From positions 1 through 64,000 of the forward strand of contig CAWDMN010000074.1 in the NCBI GenBank assembly GCA_963803155.1: a stretch of 64,000 bases of DNA, given 5' to 3'. Position numbers and translations under genes: made by a program. The stretch is from CAWDMN01 sp963803155. Its GTDB lineage: Bacteria; Acidobacteriota; Terriglobia; Versatilivoradales; Versatilivoraceae. Below the pieces are notes generated by a model. That model ran no database searches. It was not told the origin of the DNA and saw only the letters and a program-made list of their open reading frames with translations. This document shows positions 9,001 through 16,119 of the stretch, in pieces. Position 1 is the stretch's first letter; each line of letters begins with the position of its first letter.

Positions 9001-11345
9001 ATTAATCCATCCTTGCGATAACATTCCGGCTCAGATGAGGGAAGCTCTCCTTCCCATTTAGCTTGAAACTTCATGAGATTGGATAATTCCCGATCAAAGC
9101 GGCCCTCCGTGCTGGAGGCATAATGGACGATTTCGCTTCGAGGAGTGTAAACAATCCTATACCCTTTTCCACCCGCGCGCAGACAGAGGTCGGTTTCCTC
9201 GTGCCCATTAATGAATCGGGTGTCCAGTCCGTCCAGTTCTTCGAAGACCTTCCTTCGGATTAAAAAACAGCTTCCGATTACTCCTGGGTAATCTCGTTGT
9301 CGATTGACCAATGGATGTTGTTTATCGAATCCGTAATAGATTTGCATTGGGGCATTATCTGGCGTCAGGATGACTCCTGCATGCCAGACTTTGTCCGGAT
9401 AAACAGGATGGTCTTGAGGAAAAAGCTGTTTGTTCCCCACAATGGCAATCCGTGGATCCTGATCGAGAACTTCCAACATCGGTTCCAACCAACCTAGCCG
9501 GACAACGACATCATTGTTCAATAGCAGGATGTTCTTTCCTCGAGCTGCCCAGGCTCCACGATTACATCCTTTGGCGAAGAAAAGATTCTTAAGATTCCGA
9601 ATGTAACGTACTCGTGCCCCCAGCGATTCAACGTATTCCCGTGTACCATCGGAAGAGCCATTGTCAACGATGATGATTTCAAAAAGATGAAAAGGCGTGC
9701 AGGAAAAAATCGATTCAAGGCAAGCCTTGGTAAAATGTAGATTGTTATAAACGGGAATGACTATACTGACTTGCAAAGATACATCGACAATACTCTCCCT
9801 CTCAGACTCTGGATTGAATTTCCATGCAGGAAATGCTTCGGAGTTTTTCAAACCGCTTGATGGCGCCTCCTGAAAGACGGGGTACTGATCGACTTCTTTC
9901 TGAAATACAACGGTATCTTCTAATCTAAGTACTTTAAGAACAGGCGGGATTTGCCCCTTGGTCTGCATCAGAATCTGCCAACTAGATCGATCACAAGCCC
10001 AAAGAGGGAGGTCAAATATATTCTCTACATCCGTAATTTGGACAGTTTTGCCGCAATTTCGAGAGCGGCTTTTTTCAAATTCCAATATTGGCGATTGTTT
10101 GACCAGATTTAAATTGATTATTCGGGGAAAGTATAAAGCGGATTGCCGATTTTCTTCAAAAGCATTCCAGAAGCCCTCCAGCCAGTCACCTTCGAGCTGA
10201 AGGATATCCTTCATGAACACAATCCTATTTCCTTCAGCACATCCAACGCACTTTTGCCAAATTTGCTGGATCGATTCGTTCTGATCGACAGGGACTGATT
10301 TAGCCGCGGGGATTTGTTTGGCGAAAAAGGCAAAATCCTGATCTCCCTCGGGAGCAGCCAAGATAATCTCAGTGTCCGGCGGCAAAGTGGCTGCAAGATT
10401 TTGAAGCAGAGAAACTTCGTTCCGTCTATTGGAAAGCCCAGAAAGAGGGGAACCGAGGCTTTCCTTAAAACGAGAGAGTGCAGGGTTCAATGAGATTTGT
10501 GCCTGGATTTCCATTGAAAAACAGTTTGAATTGACGAGGAGGCTGAAGGGAGGTTTCTTCTTGGTTATTTTTTCGCTTATTTCATCTTCGAGAGAGGAGT
10601 GCCCCGTCAACGCCTCAGGCAATTGGAGCGGATGGACGCGGATTGCGCGTCTGAATCTCTCTGGCTCGGTCGGATGAAGGTTGCGTAAATCGCGGTGGCT
10701 ATCCCATAAATTCCAGACTCTATTTTTCCATTGCTCCTGTTGGTCTTCAGGAATTTGCATTTGGGCTAGCCAGGAAATAATGCCTGACTCAGAACAGGCA
10801 AAAAGAAATCGATGGCAGACGGCTTCTTCTCCCGGAACCAAGCGGATCGGTTGACCATTTGTCATGCCGGGTTTGATGAATCGGATAGAGGGGGAAAGGC
10901 GTGATGCAATGGTGGGCGTCTCGAAGTCCGATGGGTCGATAAGAAAATAAGGACTCTTCCAATAGTGACGGCAATGAACTGTGTATTGGCCCGTGTCCGG
11001 GTGAAGTTTAATAAACCGGAGCAGATTACTTATGTCACTATGGGAATATACATCAAAGGGGTAAAGGTAAAGCACATGAGTGAATTGGCTTGATTGAAGA
11101 TGCAGAATCAGAGAATTGACTGATTCAATCTCACTCTCCCACTTCCCATCCCATATTGTGCAGTGCAGACTATCTGCTACACCTTGGATTGTTTCTTTCA
11201 GATTGCTCTGGAATCTTTCGGTGTGGTTATGAACAATGAAAATTTGATCCGCAATGCCGCTAACGGCTCGGACGGAAGCTTCGAAAAAATCCAGGGGAGG
11301 TTTTGGGTAATAAAGAGCCGCAATCTTCAATCGATTATTCTCCAA
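6054..11345 (-). CDS. Giant multi-domain glycosyltransferase (GT2 plus two GT4 modules)
   Basis: A 1763-residue cytoplasmic protein that appears to string several glycosyltransferase modules together. Residues 1 to about 260 are an unassigned module that opens like a GT2. Around 525-760 is a clear GT2 domain (VSIVIPVYNN, VDNGSSDGT, LLLNNDVVV and the late NGHEETDLCLRAGGKG motif). Around 790-1140 is a GT4-like domain (ILTFGYISERKG). Around 1177-1545 is a second GT4 domain (FLFVGGTIPRKGAD, HPYRGEGFALPVLEAMSCG). The last 220 residues are another unassigned module. The only available start is TTG at 11345, since an in-frame stop lies just upstream and no ATG intervenes. Its position next to the flagellin locus suggests one polypeptide that builds a flagellar or surface oligosaccharide; this is inference. 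Confidence 0.92.
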   Translation of the reverse strand: MENNRLKIAALYYPKPPLDFFEASVRAVSGIADQIFIVHNHTERFQSNLKETIQGVADSLHCTIWDGKWESEIESVNSLILHLQSSQFTHVLYLYPFDVYSHSDISNLLRFIKLHPDTGQYTVHCRHYWKSPYFLIDPSDFETPTIASRLSPSIRFIKPGMTNGQPIRLVPGEEAVCHRFLFACSESGIISWLAQMQIPEDQQEQWKNRVWNLWDSHRDLRNLHPTEPERFRRAIRVHPLQLPEALTGHSSLEDEISEKITKKKPPFSLLVNSNCFSMEIQAQISLNPALSRFKESLGSPLSGLSNRRNEVSLLQNLAATLPPDTEIILAAPEGDQDFAFFAKQIPAAKSVPVDQNESIQQIWQKCVGCAEGNRIVFMKDILQLEGDWLEGFWNAFEENRQSALYFPRIINLNLVKQSPILEFEKSRSRNCGKTVQITDVENIFDLPLWACDRSSWQILMQTKGQIPPVLKVLRLEDTVVFQKEVDQYPVFQEAPSSGLKNSEAFPAWKFNPESERESIVDVSLQVSIVIPVYNNLHFTKACLESIFSCTPFHLFEIIIVDNGSSDGTREYVESLGARVRYIRNLKNLFFAKGCNRGAWAARGKNILLLNNDVVVRLGWLEPMLEVLDQDPRIAIVGNKQLFPQDHPVYPDKVWHAGVILTPDNAPMQIYYGFDKQHPLVNRQRDYPGVIGSCFLIRRKVFEELDGLDTRFINGHEETDLCLRAGGKGYRIVYTPRSEIVHYASSTEGRFDRELSNLMKFQAKWEGELPSSEPECYRKDGLIPAPSLRSRLRIGVVAPFRQHHRVAHSVESILDGFPSNSFTVLADSAIKTRMPGPDPAYVLRAWNSLSNWHYPMGRLACSLDFDLIHLYWDSSLCCQGFENWVRQLKQSGKKIMASLDEIDGGDSGWRAVVENSDALLVPSLDLFRELTSMGFTGSKIFLSNPGIPSLPQIPLQEAQEKLGFSQQSKIILTFGYISERKGIEELIDAFRALKKDTRLQLWILGMPDPNIPISGSYLDRCKEKVIHAKMQERIHFVSHYLEEPELRQYLAAADLIVLPYVLDRYRWSYAAAYALALGRAVITSPAKAFLPFGDAVYMLPGGTSLTQAINEFIKNENSSNRLRQNALAYSRAHCISKARQDIWDFYSRLTYSDNISRLIENKFVEIYSCPTDDDIPRVCWEGSQFINHSLAHVNRELELALLETGTVDLRILPVGHDSFYSQLDSRQQKLTEFYGQSASFGPEIFVRHQWPPNWEPPLFGRWIVIQPWEYGALPSEWILKINQSVDEVWAPSNFVRQLYIESGVDPSRVHVVPNGVNPDFYKPGLPHLPLPIDKKFKFLFVGGTIPRKGADILLRAYQSAFDAKDDVLLVIKDMGTQTAYKGQGIGQRIQEASRNPESPAIFYLDQDLSDKAMAELYNACDCLVHPYRGEGFALPVLEAMSCGLPVIVTYGGATDDFVDDETGIRIPSQKIVFGNREINGMKTVGDLWMLEPNVKELTQNMRWIYENRESAQAIGAKGREKVLHGWTWKHAAAKALQRIEALRFKPIYRLQEKVDTAILIFFEPSYACTAEYYLKTIDSLRRNSYAKIKIFIALSPENHDLKSSINQAEDLIIFESANFIEALNRIYAGFKADYLTIITRPTLFSRQWYGQISEVGKKMLGEKIQGELFILAPATVGSELAHLDSFKKVEDELVFQKYARQHWRNHRGQFRQISDNLTSISCLDWDCLESINRDYSSPSLWYESLVKKNAKIYQAQDTLVSQLQ

Positions 11346-11447
11346 CTGCGAACTTCTTCGCCATTTCGCCTTTTCTTCAAAATGCTAATGAGCAACTGCT
11401 TGGAAATAGGCCTATTCTCTTGGCGTCCAAGGGATTTTAACCGATTG

Positions 11448-11800
11448 GTTTTGTACCGCCACCCTGATCACTCGCTGGCGCTTCGTGCTATCTAGTCATA
11501 CCTGGTTGCTTCGCTTTTGCCAAACCACGAGCGATCGGCGTTTTGTACCGCCACCCCTGATCACTCGCTGGTGCTTCGTGCTATCTAGTCATGCCCGGTT
11601 GCTTCGCTTTTGCCAAACCACGCGCGACCAGTGTATTGTGCTGCTACCCTGATCACTCGCTGGTGCTTCGTGCTATCTAGTCATGCCTGGTTACTTCGCT
11701 TTTGCCAAACCACGCGCGACCAGTGTATTGTGCTGCTACCCTGATCACTCGCTGGTGCTGCGTGCTATCTAGTCATACCTGGTTGCTTTGTTTTTGCCAT
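11448..11800. repeat. Tandem 92-bp repeat, four units
   Basis: Units begin at 11448, 11540, 11633 and 11725, with lengths 92, 93, 92 and a truncated 76 bases. Each contains the core TGATCACTCGCTGG-GCTTCGTGCTATCTAGTCAT followed by a GCTTCGCTTTTGCCAAACCACG segment. Units 1-2 start GTTTTGTACCGCC and units 3-4 start GTATTGTGCTGCT, so two subtypes exist. The array fills the gap between two minus-strand genes almost exactly and ends 1 base before the next gene's stop. No coding function is evident; a related inverted pair lies at 14379-14475. Confidence 0.95.
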
Positions 11801-11801
11801 A

Positions 11802-12407
11802 CTATTGATTGGATGGACGCGCAAAATTTTGGATCACTGGTTCAAATGCGTTGATTGCAGAGGCTAATTCAAACTCGAGAATATCGGCGACAAGAATCCA
11901 ATCTTGCTGATTCTGAGAATCGATGAGGCTTTCCAATGTTGGTCCCATTTCTTCAATCAGCTTGTCAATAGGACTGGAATCCATCCGTGTTTGACCGCTG
12001 CATTGGAGTTCCAGCCCTTTCATCAGGGCAATAAACATTTTGATTCCCTGAAAAATTTCAGAGAGCCGCAAATTGGCGTCTTGGAGGTTCTGTATCCGGA
12101 ACAATTCCGCGGTTTCCATCATTGCATTCTGGAGAGTACTTTGATAATTGCCAGCATCCGCTATGGCCTGTTTCACCATATCTTGTAAGGAGGAGGTCGT
12201 TATCTGAATGGTTATTATGGAATCCAAGGAGCGTTCCAATATTTCTCCATGACGATACTCGTTAATCTCTTCACCATCGAAGAAAACGCTGGCGATAGCA
12301 TTCCCTTTGCTGATGCGATGAGTCTCCAAATCGTTTAAAAGATCGTTCCATGTGGAATAAGATGAATCAAAGGGGAATTGAACTCCATTAATTTCTAATT
12401 GTGTCAT
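11802..12407 (-). CDS. Unknown protein of the flagellar glycosylation locus
   Basis: A 201-residue protein I do not recognise. It has an ATG start with an AAGGAG ribosome site 8 bases upstream, so it is very likely real. It lacks a signal peptide and membrane segments. The first 70 residues look like a small beta-rich domain (LEINGVQFPFD, ASVFFDGEEINEY). The remainder is predicted to be helical and acidic (LQDMVKQAIADAGNY, SEIFQGIKMFIALMKG). It lies between the giant glycosyltransferase and a GT2-TPR protein on the same strand, so co-transcription is likely. A role in flagellin modification or filament assembly is a guess from context only. Confidence 0.8.
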   Translation of the reverse strand: MTQLEINGVQFPFDSSYSTWNDLLNDLETHRISKGNAIASVFFDGEEINEYRHGEILERSLDSIITIQITTSSLQDMVKQAIADAGNYQSTLQNAMMETAELFRIQNLQDANLRLSEIFQGIKMFIALMKGLELQCSGQTRMDSSPIDKLIEEMGPTLESLIDSQNQQDWILVADILEFELASAINAFEPVIQNFARPSNQ

Positions 12408-12483
12408 CGAAAAGCTCCTTGGAGGATTGTCGAAGCTGATAGTGGATTTTTATCATCGAAGCATCCAACATGCAATTGCTTTA

Positions 12484-14205
12484 TTATCTTGACATTATTT
12501 TTGCCAGTTTTCGCTTGAGCAACGGCTCTAGCTTGGGCATTTTCAAAATGCCTGACTCATAAACCGTCCTTGCCCGGTTGTACTCTCCGCGCTTTTCCAG
12601 AACATTGCCTAACAACAAAAGACATTCAGAATCGTCAGGATTGTGGTTGCTGGCTCGCCAAAGAAGTTCAGCGGTTTTGTCATCAGTCCGAGACCTTCCC
12701 ACTTTTGCCGCCATTTTCTTCAAGGCATATGATTGAATGGGATTAATGCTTAATACTTTTTCATAATATGAAGAGGACTCCTCCTGCACTCCTTGCATTT
12801 CAGTCAGTACGGCCAGTTTCATCAGGCATTCAAGATTTTCTGGCTCTTGCTCCAGAACTTGCAAATATTCAACTTTGGCCGCATTGAGCTCTTTCAAGCC
12901 TAGAAGGGCATTCCCTTTAATCAATCTGGCTAAAGTATTCCGCGAATCCGAATCGATGATTTGGGTCAACCATTTCAGGGCGGAATGATGATCCCCTTTT
13001 TTTATATATAGTTGCGATAAATAAATCTTACTTTGGGAGTTCTTGGGAAACCGGTTAAGGAAGCTCTCCAAATGCCGGATAGGTGCTTCCAATTGATCGC
13101 CAGCCAGGGCCAGCCTGGCGTAATTTATTAGAAAAGTCTCATTATCCGGATTTTGCCGAATTGCTTTTTCAATATATTGAAACCCTTTCTCCCTTCGATT
13201 CATTCGAAGATATATGCCGCCAAGATTAAAAAGCGCAAGGGCGTATTTGGGATCTCGTTCAATACACAGGTTGTAATATTGGATGGCTGTTTTATAATGT
13301 CCCTGATCTCTCAAAAAGTTGGCGTATTCAAAAAACACACGCGCTCCAGGATACTCTTTGACACATTTTTCATAATATTCTCTGGCCTCCTCCATGTTTG
13401 ACATTACGTGATAGGTCTTAGCCAATGCCAAAAGGCAGAGAGTCATGTCGGGATTCAATTCAACCGCTGTTTTGAAATGGTGGACACATTCTTCAAATCT
13501 CTGAAGTTCATAAAGTTGAACGCCCATCTCATAGTGGGCCAGAGCATTTTGGGGAGATTCAGCCAATTTTTGAAAACCTAATTCCAGATAGAAATTCTTC
13601 TTATTTTCCATATGTTGCAGGTCCAACACTTTGCCATAATGATGAATGACGATTCGAGCGGGAAAAGCCAGCAGGCCATGGTTTTCAAAGGCACGCTCAA
13701 CCACCTCATGGACCTTGCCTTGATATCGAATCCTTTTATCATTTTTAAAGAGTCGAATCACGGGAATTTCAATGCAATCGGAATACTCTCTACCTATGTC
13801 GTATTCAAGGGGATTCGGGATGGATTGAACGGAATTTCCATCGCGGAGATACGTTCTTTGAATTAGAGAAAAGCCGAAGGCGTCGGATTGTTTTATCAGG
13901 TCTTTCAACTTTTCGGCATCGCTTCGGGCCAACTCTTCGTCCGCATCCAAAAATAGGACCCAGTCGCCTTGTGCATGATCGATGGCGTGGTTCTTGGCAA
14001 AACTGAAATCCCCAATCCATTCCAAAAGGAAAACTTTTGCCCCAAAGTCTTCTGCAATTTGGATGGTCTGATCTTGGGAGCCAGTGTCAATAAGCACAAT
14101 TTCGTCGACAAATTCTTTGACACTAGACAAGCAACGGGGAAGGGTCTTCTCTTCATTTTTTGTAATCACGCATAGGCTGAGGCTTGGTTTTTGTCGGAAT
14201 GGCAT
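12484..14205 (-). CDS. GT2 glycosyltransferase with C-terminal TPR array
   Basis: 573 residues. The N-terminal 200 or so form a GT2 domain: LSLCVITKNEEKTLPRCL, VLIDTGSQDQT and the metal-binding FLDADEE motif. From about residue 205 to the end are repeated 34-residue tetratricopeptide units (for example ALAHYEMGVQLYELQRFEE and YALALFNLGGIYLRMNRRE). This architecture is common in bacterial glycosyltransferases, where the TPR part probably binds a protein substrate or partner. The gene is divergent from the flagellin gene, with 355 bases between its start and the flagellin promoter. Flagellin or another filament protein is therefore a plausible acceptor, by inference. Confidence 0.93.
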   Translation of the reverse strand: MPFRQKPSLSLCVITKNEEKTLPRCLSSVKEFVDEIVLIDTGSQDQTIQIAEDFGAKVFLLEWIGDFSFAKNHAIDHAQGDWVLFLDADEELARSDAEKLKDLIKQSDAFGFSLIQRTYLRDGNSVQSIPNPLEYDIGREYSDCIEIPVIRLFKNDKRIRYQGKVHEVVERAFENHGLLAFPARIVIHHYGKVLDLQHMENKKNFYLELGFQKLAESPQNALAHYEMGVQLYELQRFEECVHHFKTAVELNPDMTLCLLALAKTYHVMSNMEEAREYYEKCVKEYPGARVFFEYANFLRDQGHYKTAIQYYNLCIERDPKYALALFNLGGIYLRMNRREKGFQYIEKAIRQNPDNETFLINYARLALAGDQLEAPIRHLESFLNRFPKNSQSKIYLSQLYIKKGDHHSALKWLTQIIDSDSRNTLARLIKGNALLGLKELNAAKVEYLQVLEQEPENLECLMKLAVLTEMQGVQEESSSYYEKVLSINPIQSYALKKMAAKVGRSRTDDKTAELLWRASNHNPDDSECLLLLGNVLEKRGEYNRARTVYESGILKMPKLEPLLKRKLAKIMSR

Positions 14206-14378
14206 TGTATAAATTATTTGTTATCAATAAAGTATTCTTGCAATGGATTCTTGCCAAGCAGGAAAAACTCACTGCGGACAATAATCACGCCAAACTGAAC
14301 ATGCAAGGTTTGCTCCAAAGGTGAGTTGACAGTTACAAAAAAGCAGTTGCCTGGATCTAGTGGATATGATTTATAGGG

Positions 14379-14475
14379 AGCGCGAAGTGCCAACGAGCGA
14401 TCAACTGAGTTGTGCCTGATTTGAATGGCGACTCTGCCTGTATTGCTGCCCTGATCACTCGCTAGCGCTTCGTGC
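14379..14475. repeat. Inverted pair of the 92-bp repeat core
   Basis: The right arm (about 14449-14475) is a forward copy of the core of the 11448 array, CTGATCACTCGCTAGCGCTT and onward. The left arm (14379-14404) is a diverged copy in opposite orientation, 21 of 26 bases matching the reverse complement. The two arms could form a long hairpin in the region between the divergent GT2-TPR and flagellin genes. The rest of 14206-14560 shows no gene. Confidence 0.75.
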
Positions 14476-14560
14476 TTTCTGTTTCGGCCGGACGATTTGA
14501 TCATTGGGCAGCGGAGACCTGAGCAGCTGCGAAAAAAAATGGGGAAAAATAAAAAACCGT

Positions 14561-14587
14561 TAAAGTTTCAACATGTTTTCCCGATAA
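14561..14587 (+). promoter_or_regulatory. Sigma-28 (FliA) promoter of flagellin
   Basis: TAAAGTTT (14561-14568), an 11-base spacer and CCCGATAA (14580-14587) differ from the enterobacterial FliA consensus TAAAGTTT-N11-GCCGATAA by one base. It is on the correct strand, about 100 bases before the flagellin start. Transcription should start near 14594. Confidence 0.95.
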
Positions 14588-14611
14588 ATGGATCAAGCCC
14601 GAATAGGGTTG

Positions 14612-14680
14612 GTGAGATTAAAGCTCACATCTTAAATCTAAATCCAGCATGGATGCTGGATGAAATGATTTCACGGAGGA
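14612..14680 (+). promoter_or_regulatory. Flagellin leader with two hairpins and CsrA-type GGA sites
   Basis: The untranslated leader holds a 5-bp hairpin (GTGAG 14612-14616 with CTCAC 14624-14628). It also holds a perfect 8-bp hairpin (ATCCAGCA 14642-14649 with TGCTGGAT 14654-14661) whose loop is TGGA. The loop context CATGGATG fits the CsrA core CANGGANG. A second GGA lies in the Shine-Dalgarno GGAGGA at 14675-14680, about 24 bases on and 7 bases before the ATG. This paired arrangement resembles the CsrA-controlled hag leader of Bacillus. CsrA binding is inferred. Confidence 0.7.
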
Positions 14681-14687
14681 AATCACC

Positions 14688-15491
14688 ATGGCTAGCTTTT
14701 CAGTAGTAAACAACATCATGTCGGTCAACGCGCAGTCCAAGTTGTATGGGACCAATGTGGGCTTGCAGAGGACGTTGAGTCGTTTGTCAAGCGGTCTGCG
14801 AATCAACCAGTCTGGAGACGATGCTGCCGGTTTGGCCATTGCCAACAGCTTCCGTTCCGATATTTCGGTCCTAAATGTCGGCGTTCGGAATGCCAATGAC
14901 GGCATGAGCAAATTGCAGATTGTCGATGGAGCTCTAAACAACATTTCCCAACTGTTGGATCGGGCTTCAACCCTCGCATCTCAGTCGGCTTCTGACCTTT
15001 TCACCGGCAATCGGAGTACACTGAATGACGAATTTGCCAGTGTCATCTCGGAAATCGGACGGGAAGCAGGGCTGGCTGGCTTAACCGCCGCCACCTTGAC
15101 TGCCAGTGTTTACATTAGCAACGATGGAACCAACGGACTTGTCAGTGTAACCATTGGTCAGGTCACGACCACCACTTTGGCCGTAAATTCCTTGGATGTT
15201 ACCTCCGTAGGTAATGCTAAGTTGGCAATTACAGCCTTATCGAATGCCGTGACATCTTTGGGATCAGTTCAAGGACAAGTGGGTGCGGCTCAAAACAAGC
15301 TGCAGTTTGCCATTGCTATTGCCCAGTCGCAGATCGTCAACAAGACTGCTGCGGAAAGCCGGATTCGTGATGCAAACATCGCTGAAGAGAGTGCCAATCT
15401 GACCCGCTACAACATCTTAACCCAGAGCGGTTTGGCAGCTTTGGCCCAGGCCAATCAAGCCACCCAAAGCGTTCTTACGCTCTTACGGTAA
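14688..15491 (+). CDS. fliC: Flagellin
   Basis: A 267-residue filament subunit exported by the flagellar type III system. The N-terminal D0/D1 region shows the classic VNNIMSVNAQSKLYGTN, LSRLSSGLRINQSGDDAAG and NANDGMSKLQIVDGALNNI. The C-terminal D1/D0 region shows AAESRIRDANIAEESANLTR and ends QATQSVLTLLR. The central variable region is only about 70 residues, Thr- and Ser-rich (VTTTTLAVNSLDVTS), so this is a short flagellin with little D2/D3 and several possible O-glycosylation sites. Expression is from a sigma-28 promoter through a structured leader with a strong GGAGGA ribosome site, and a strong terminator follows, so it is a single-gene transcript. Only one flagellin gene is seen. Confidence 0.98.
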   Translation: MASFSVVNNIMSVNAQSKLYGTNVGLQRTLSRLSSGLRINQSGDDAAGLAIANSFRSDISVLNVGVRNANDGMSKLQIVDGALNNISQLLDRASTLASQSASDLFTGNRSTLNDEFASVISEIGREAGLAGLTAATLTASVYISNDGTNGLVSVTIGQVTTTTLAVNSLDVTSVGNAKLAITALSNAVTSLGSVQGQVGAAQNKLQFAIAIAQSQIVNKTAAESRIRDANIAEESANLTRYNILTQSGLAALAQANQATQSVLTLLR

Positions 15492-15528
15492 AGCAGTTTT
15501 TTGCCTTTGTTGAAAATTGAATAGATTC

Positions 15529-15568
15529 GTGAGAAGGGGGGAGTTAATCCTCCCCTCTCACCTTTTTT
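15529..15568 (+). terminator. Rho-independent terminator after flagellin
   Basis: GTGAGAAGGGGGGAG, a TTAAT loop and CCTCCCCTCTCAC form a strong GC-rich stem followed directly by six T residues. It lies 38 bases past the flagellin stop. Confidence 0.93.
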
Positions 15569-15629
15569 CATTTAAGGCCACCGTAATTGCCTAGGAATGC
15601 AGCAGATTACCTTAAAGGGGGTGATTCGA

Positions 15630-16016
15630 TTGGCTGCACAAGAAATTTCCATTACACCAACTAACCCGTTGCTCATTTTTCCCGATCTCAATACTGAGAC
15701 CAAAAAGTTGCCGCCTGTCGAAAAGCCTGAGGGGACGGCAAAACAGGCTTCCGACTCGGAACAAAAAGGTAAAGAGACGGAAAAATCTATCATGCGGGAA
15801 TTGCAGAATCCCAAGGCGAACCGGCTAGTGAAACAGCTGGGTGGTCAAAATTCTGAATTGTCAATTTCGGTTGATAAAGGATCCAAGAAAATTATTGTCA
15901 AAATTGTCAATTCGGAAACCAAAGAAGTCATTCGGCAAATACCACCCGAAGAACTGGTTCGTTTGGCTGAGTCTCTGCAGGAGCCTAGTGGCTCTTTAGT
16001 CGACCAGACAGTCTAA
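15630..16016 (+). CDS. flaG: FlaG family protein
   Basis: The last 60 residues match the FlaG domain (LSISVDKGSKKIIVKIVN, followed by EVIRQIPPEELVRLAESL). FlaG proteins lie between flagellin and FliD genes in many bacteria and influence filament length. The first half is charged, Lys/Glu-rich and likely disordered. I prefer the TTG at 15630 as start because AAAGGGGGTG (15614-15623) is a good ribosome site at the right distance; an ATG at 15597 in frame has no such site. This gives 128 residues. It precedes fliD by about 100 bases and is probably co-transcribed with fliD, fliS and the chaperone gene. Confidence 0.88.
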   Translation: MAAQEISITPTNPLLIFPDLNTETKKLPPVEKPEGTAKQASDSEQKGKETEKSIMRELQNPKANRLVKQLGGQNSELSISVDKGSKKIIVKIVNSETKEVIRQIPPEELVRLAESLQEPSGSLVDQTV

Positions 16017-16119
16017 TAGGTAACCCAACCTTTTTCGAGTTTGCAGTTTGAAAAGGAAGGGATTAGTGTGTCTGAAGAAAAAAACTGATCCGCGCGCTTT
16101 TCAAAAAGGGAGGTAAGCC

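Noticed and set aside
11448..11800. Possible CRISPR array
   Set aside because: The full 92-base unit is repeated head to tail with no variable spacers, and no cas gene is near.
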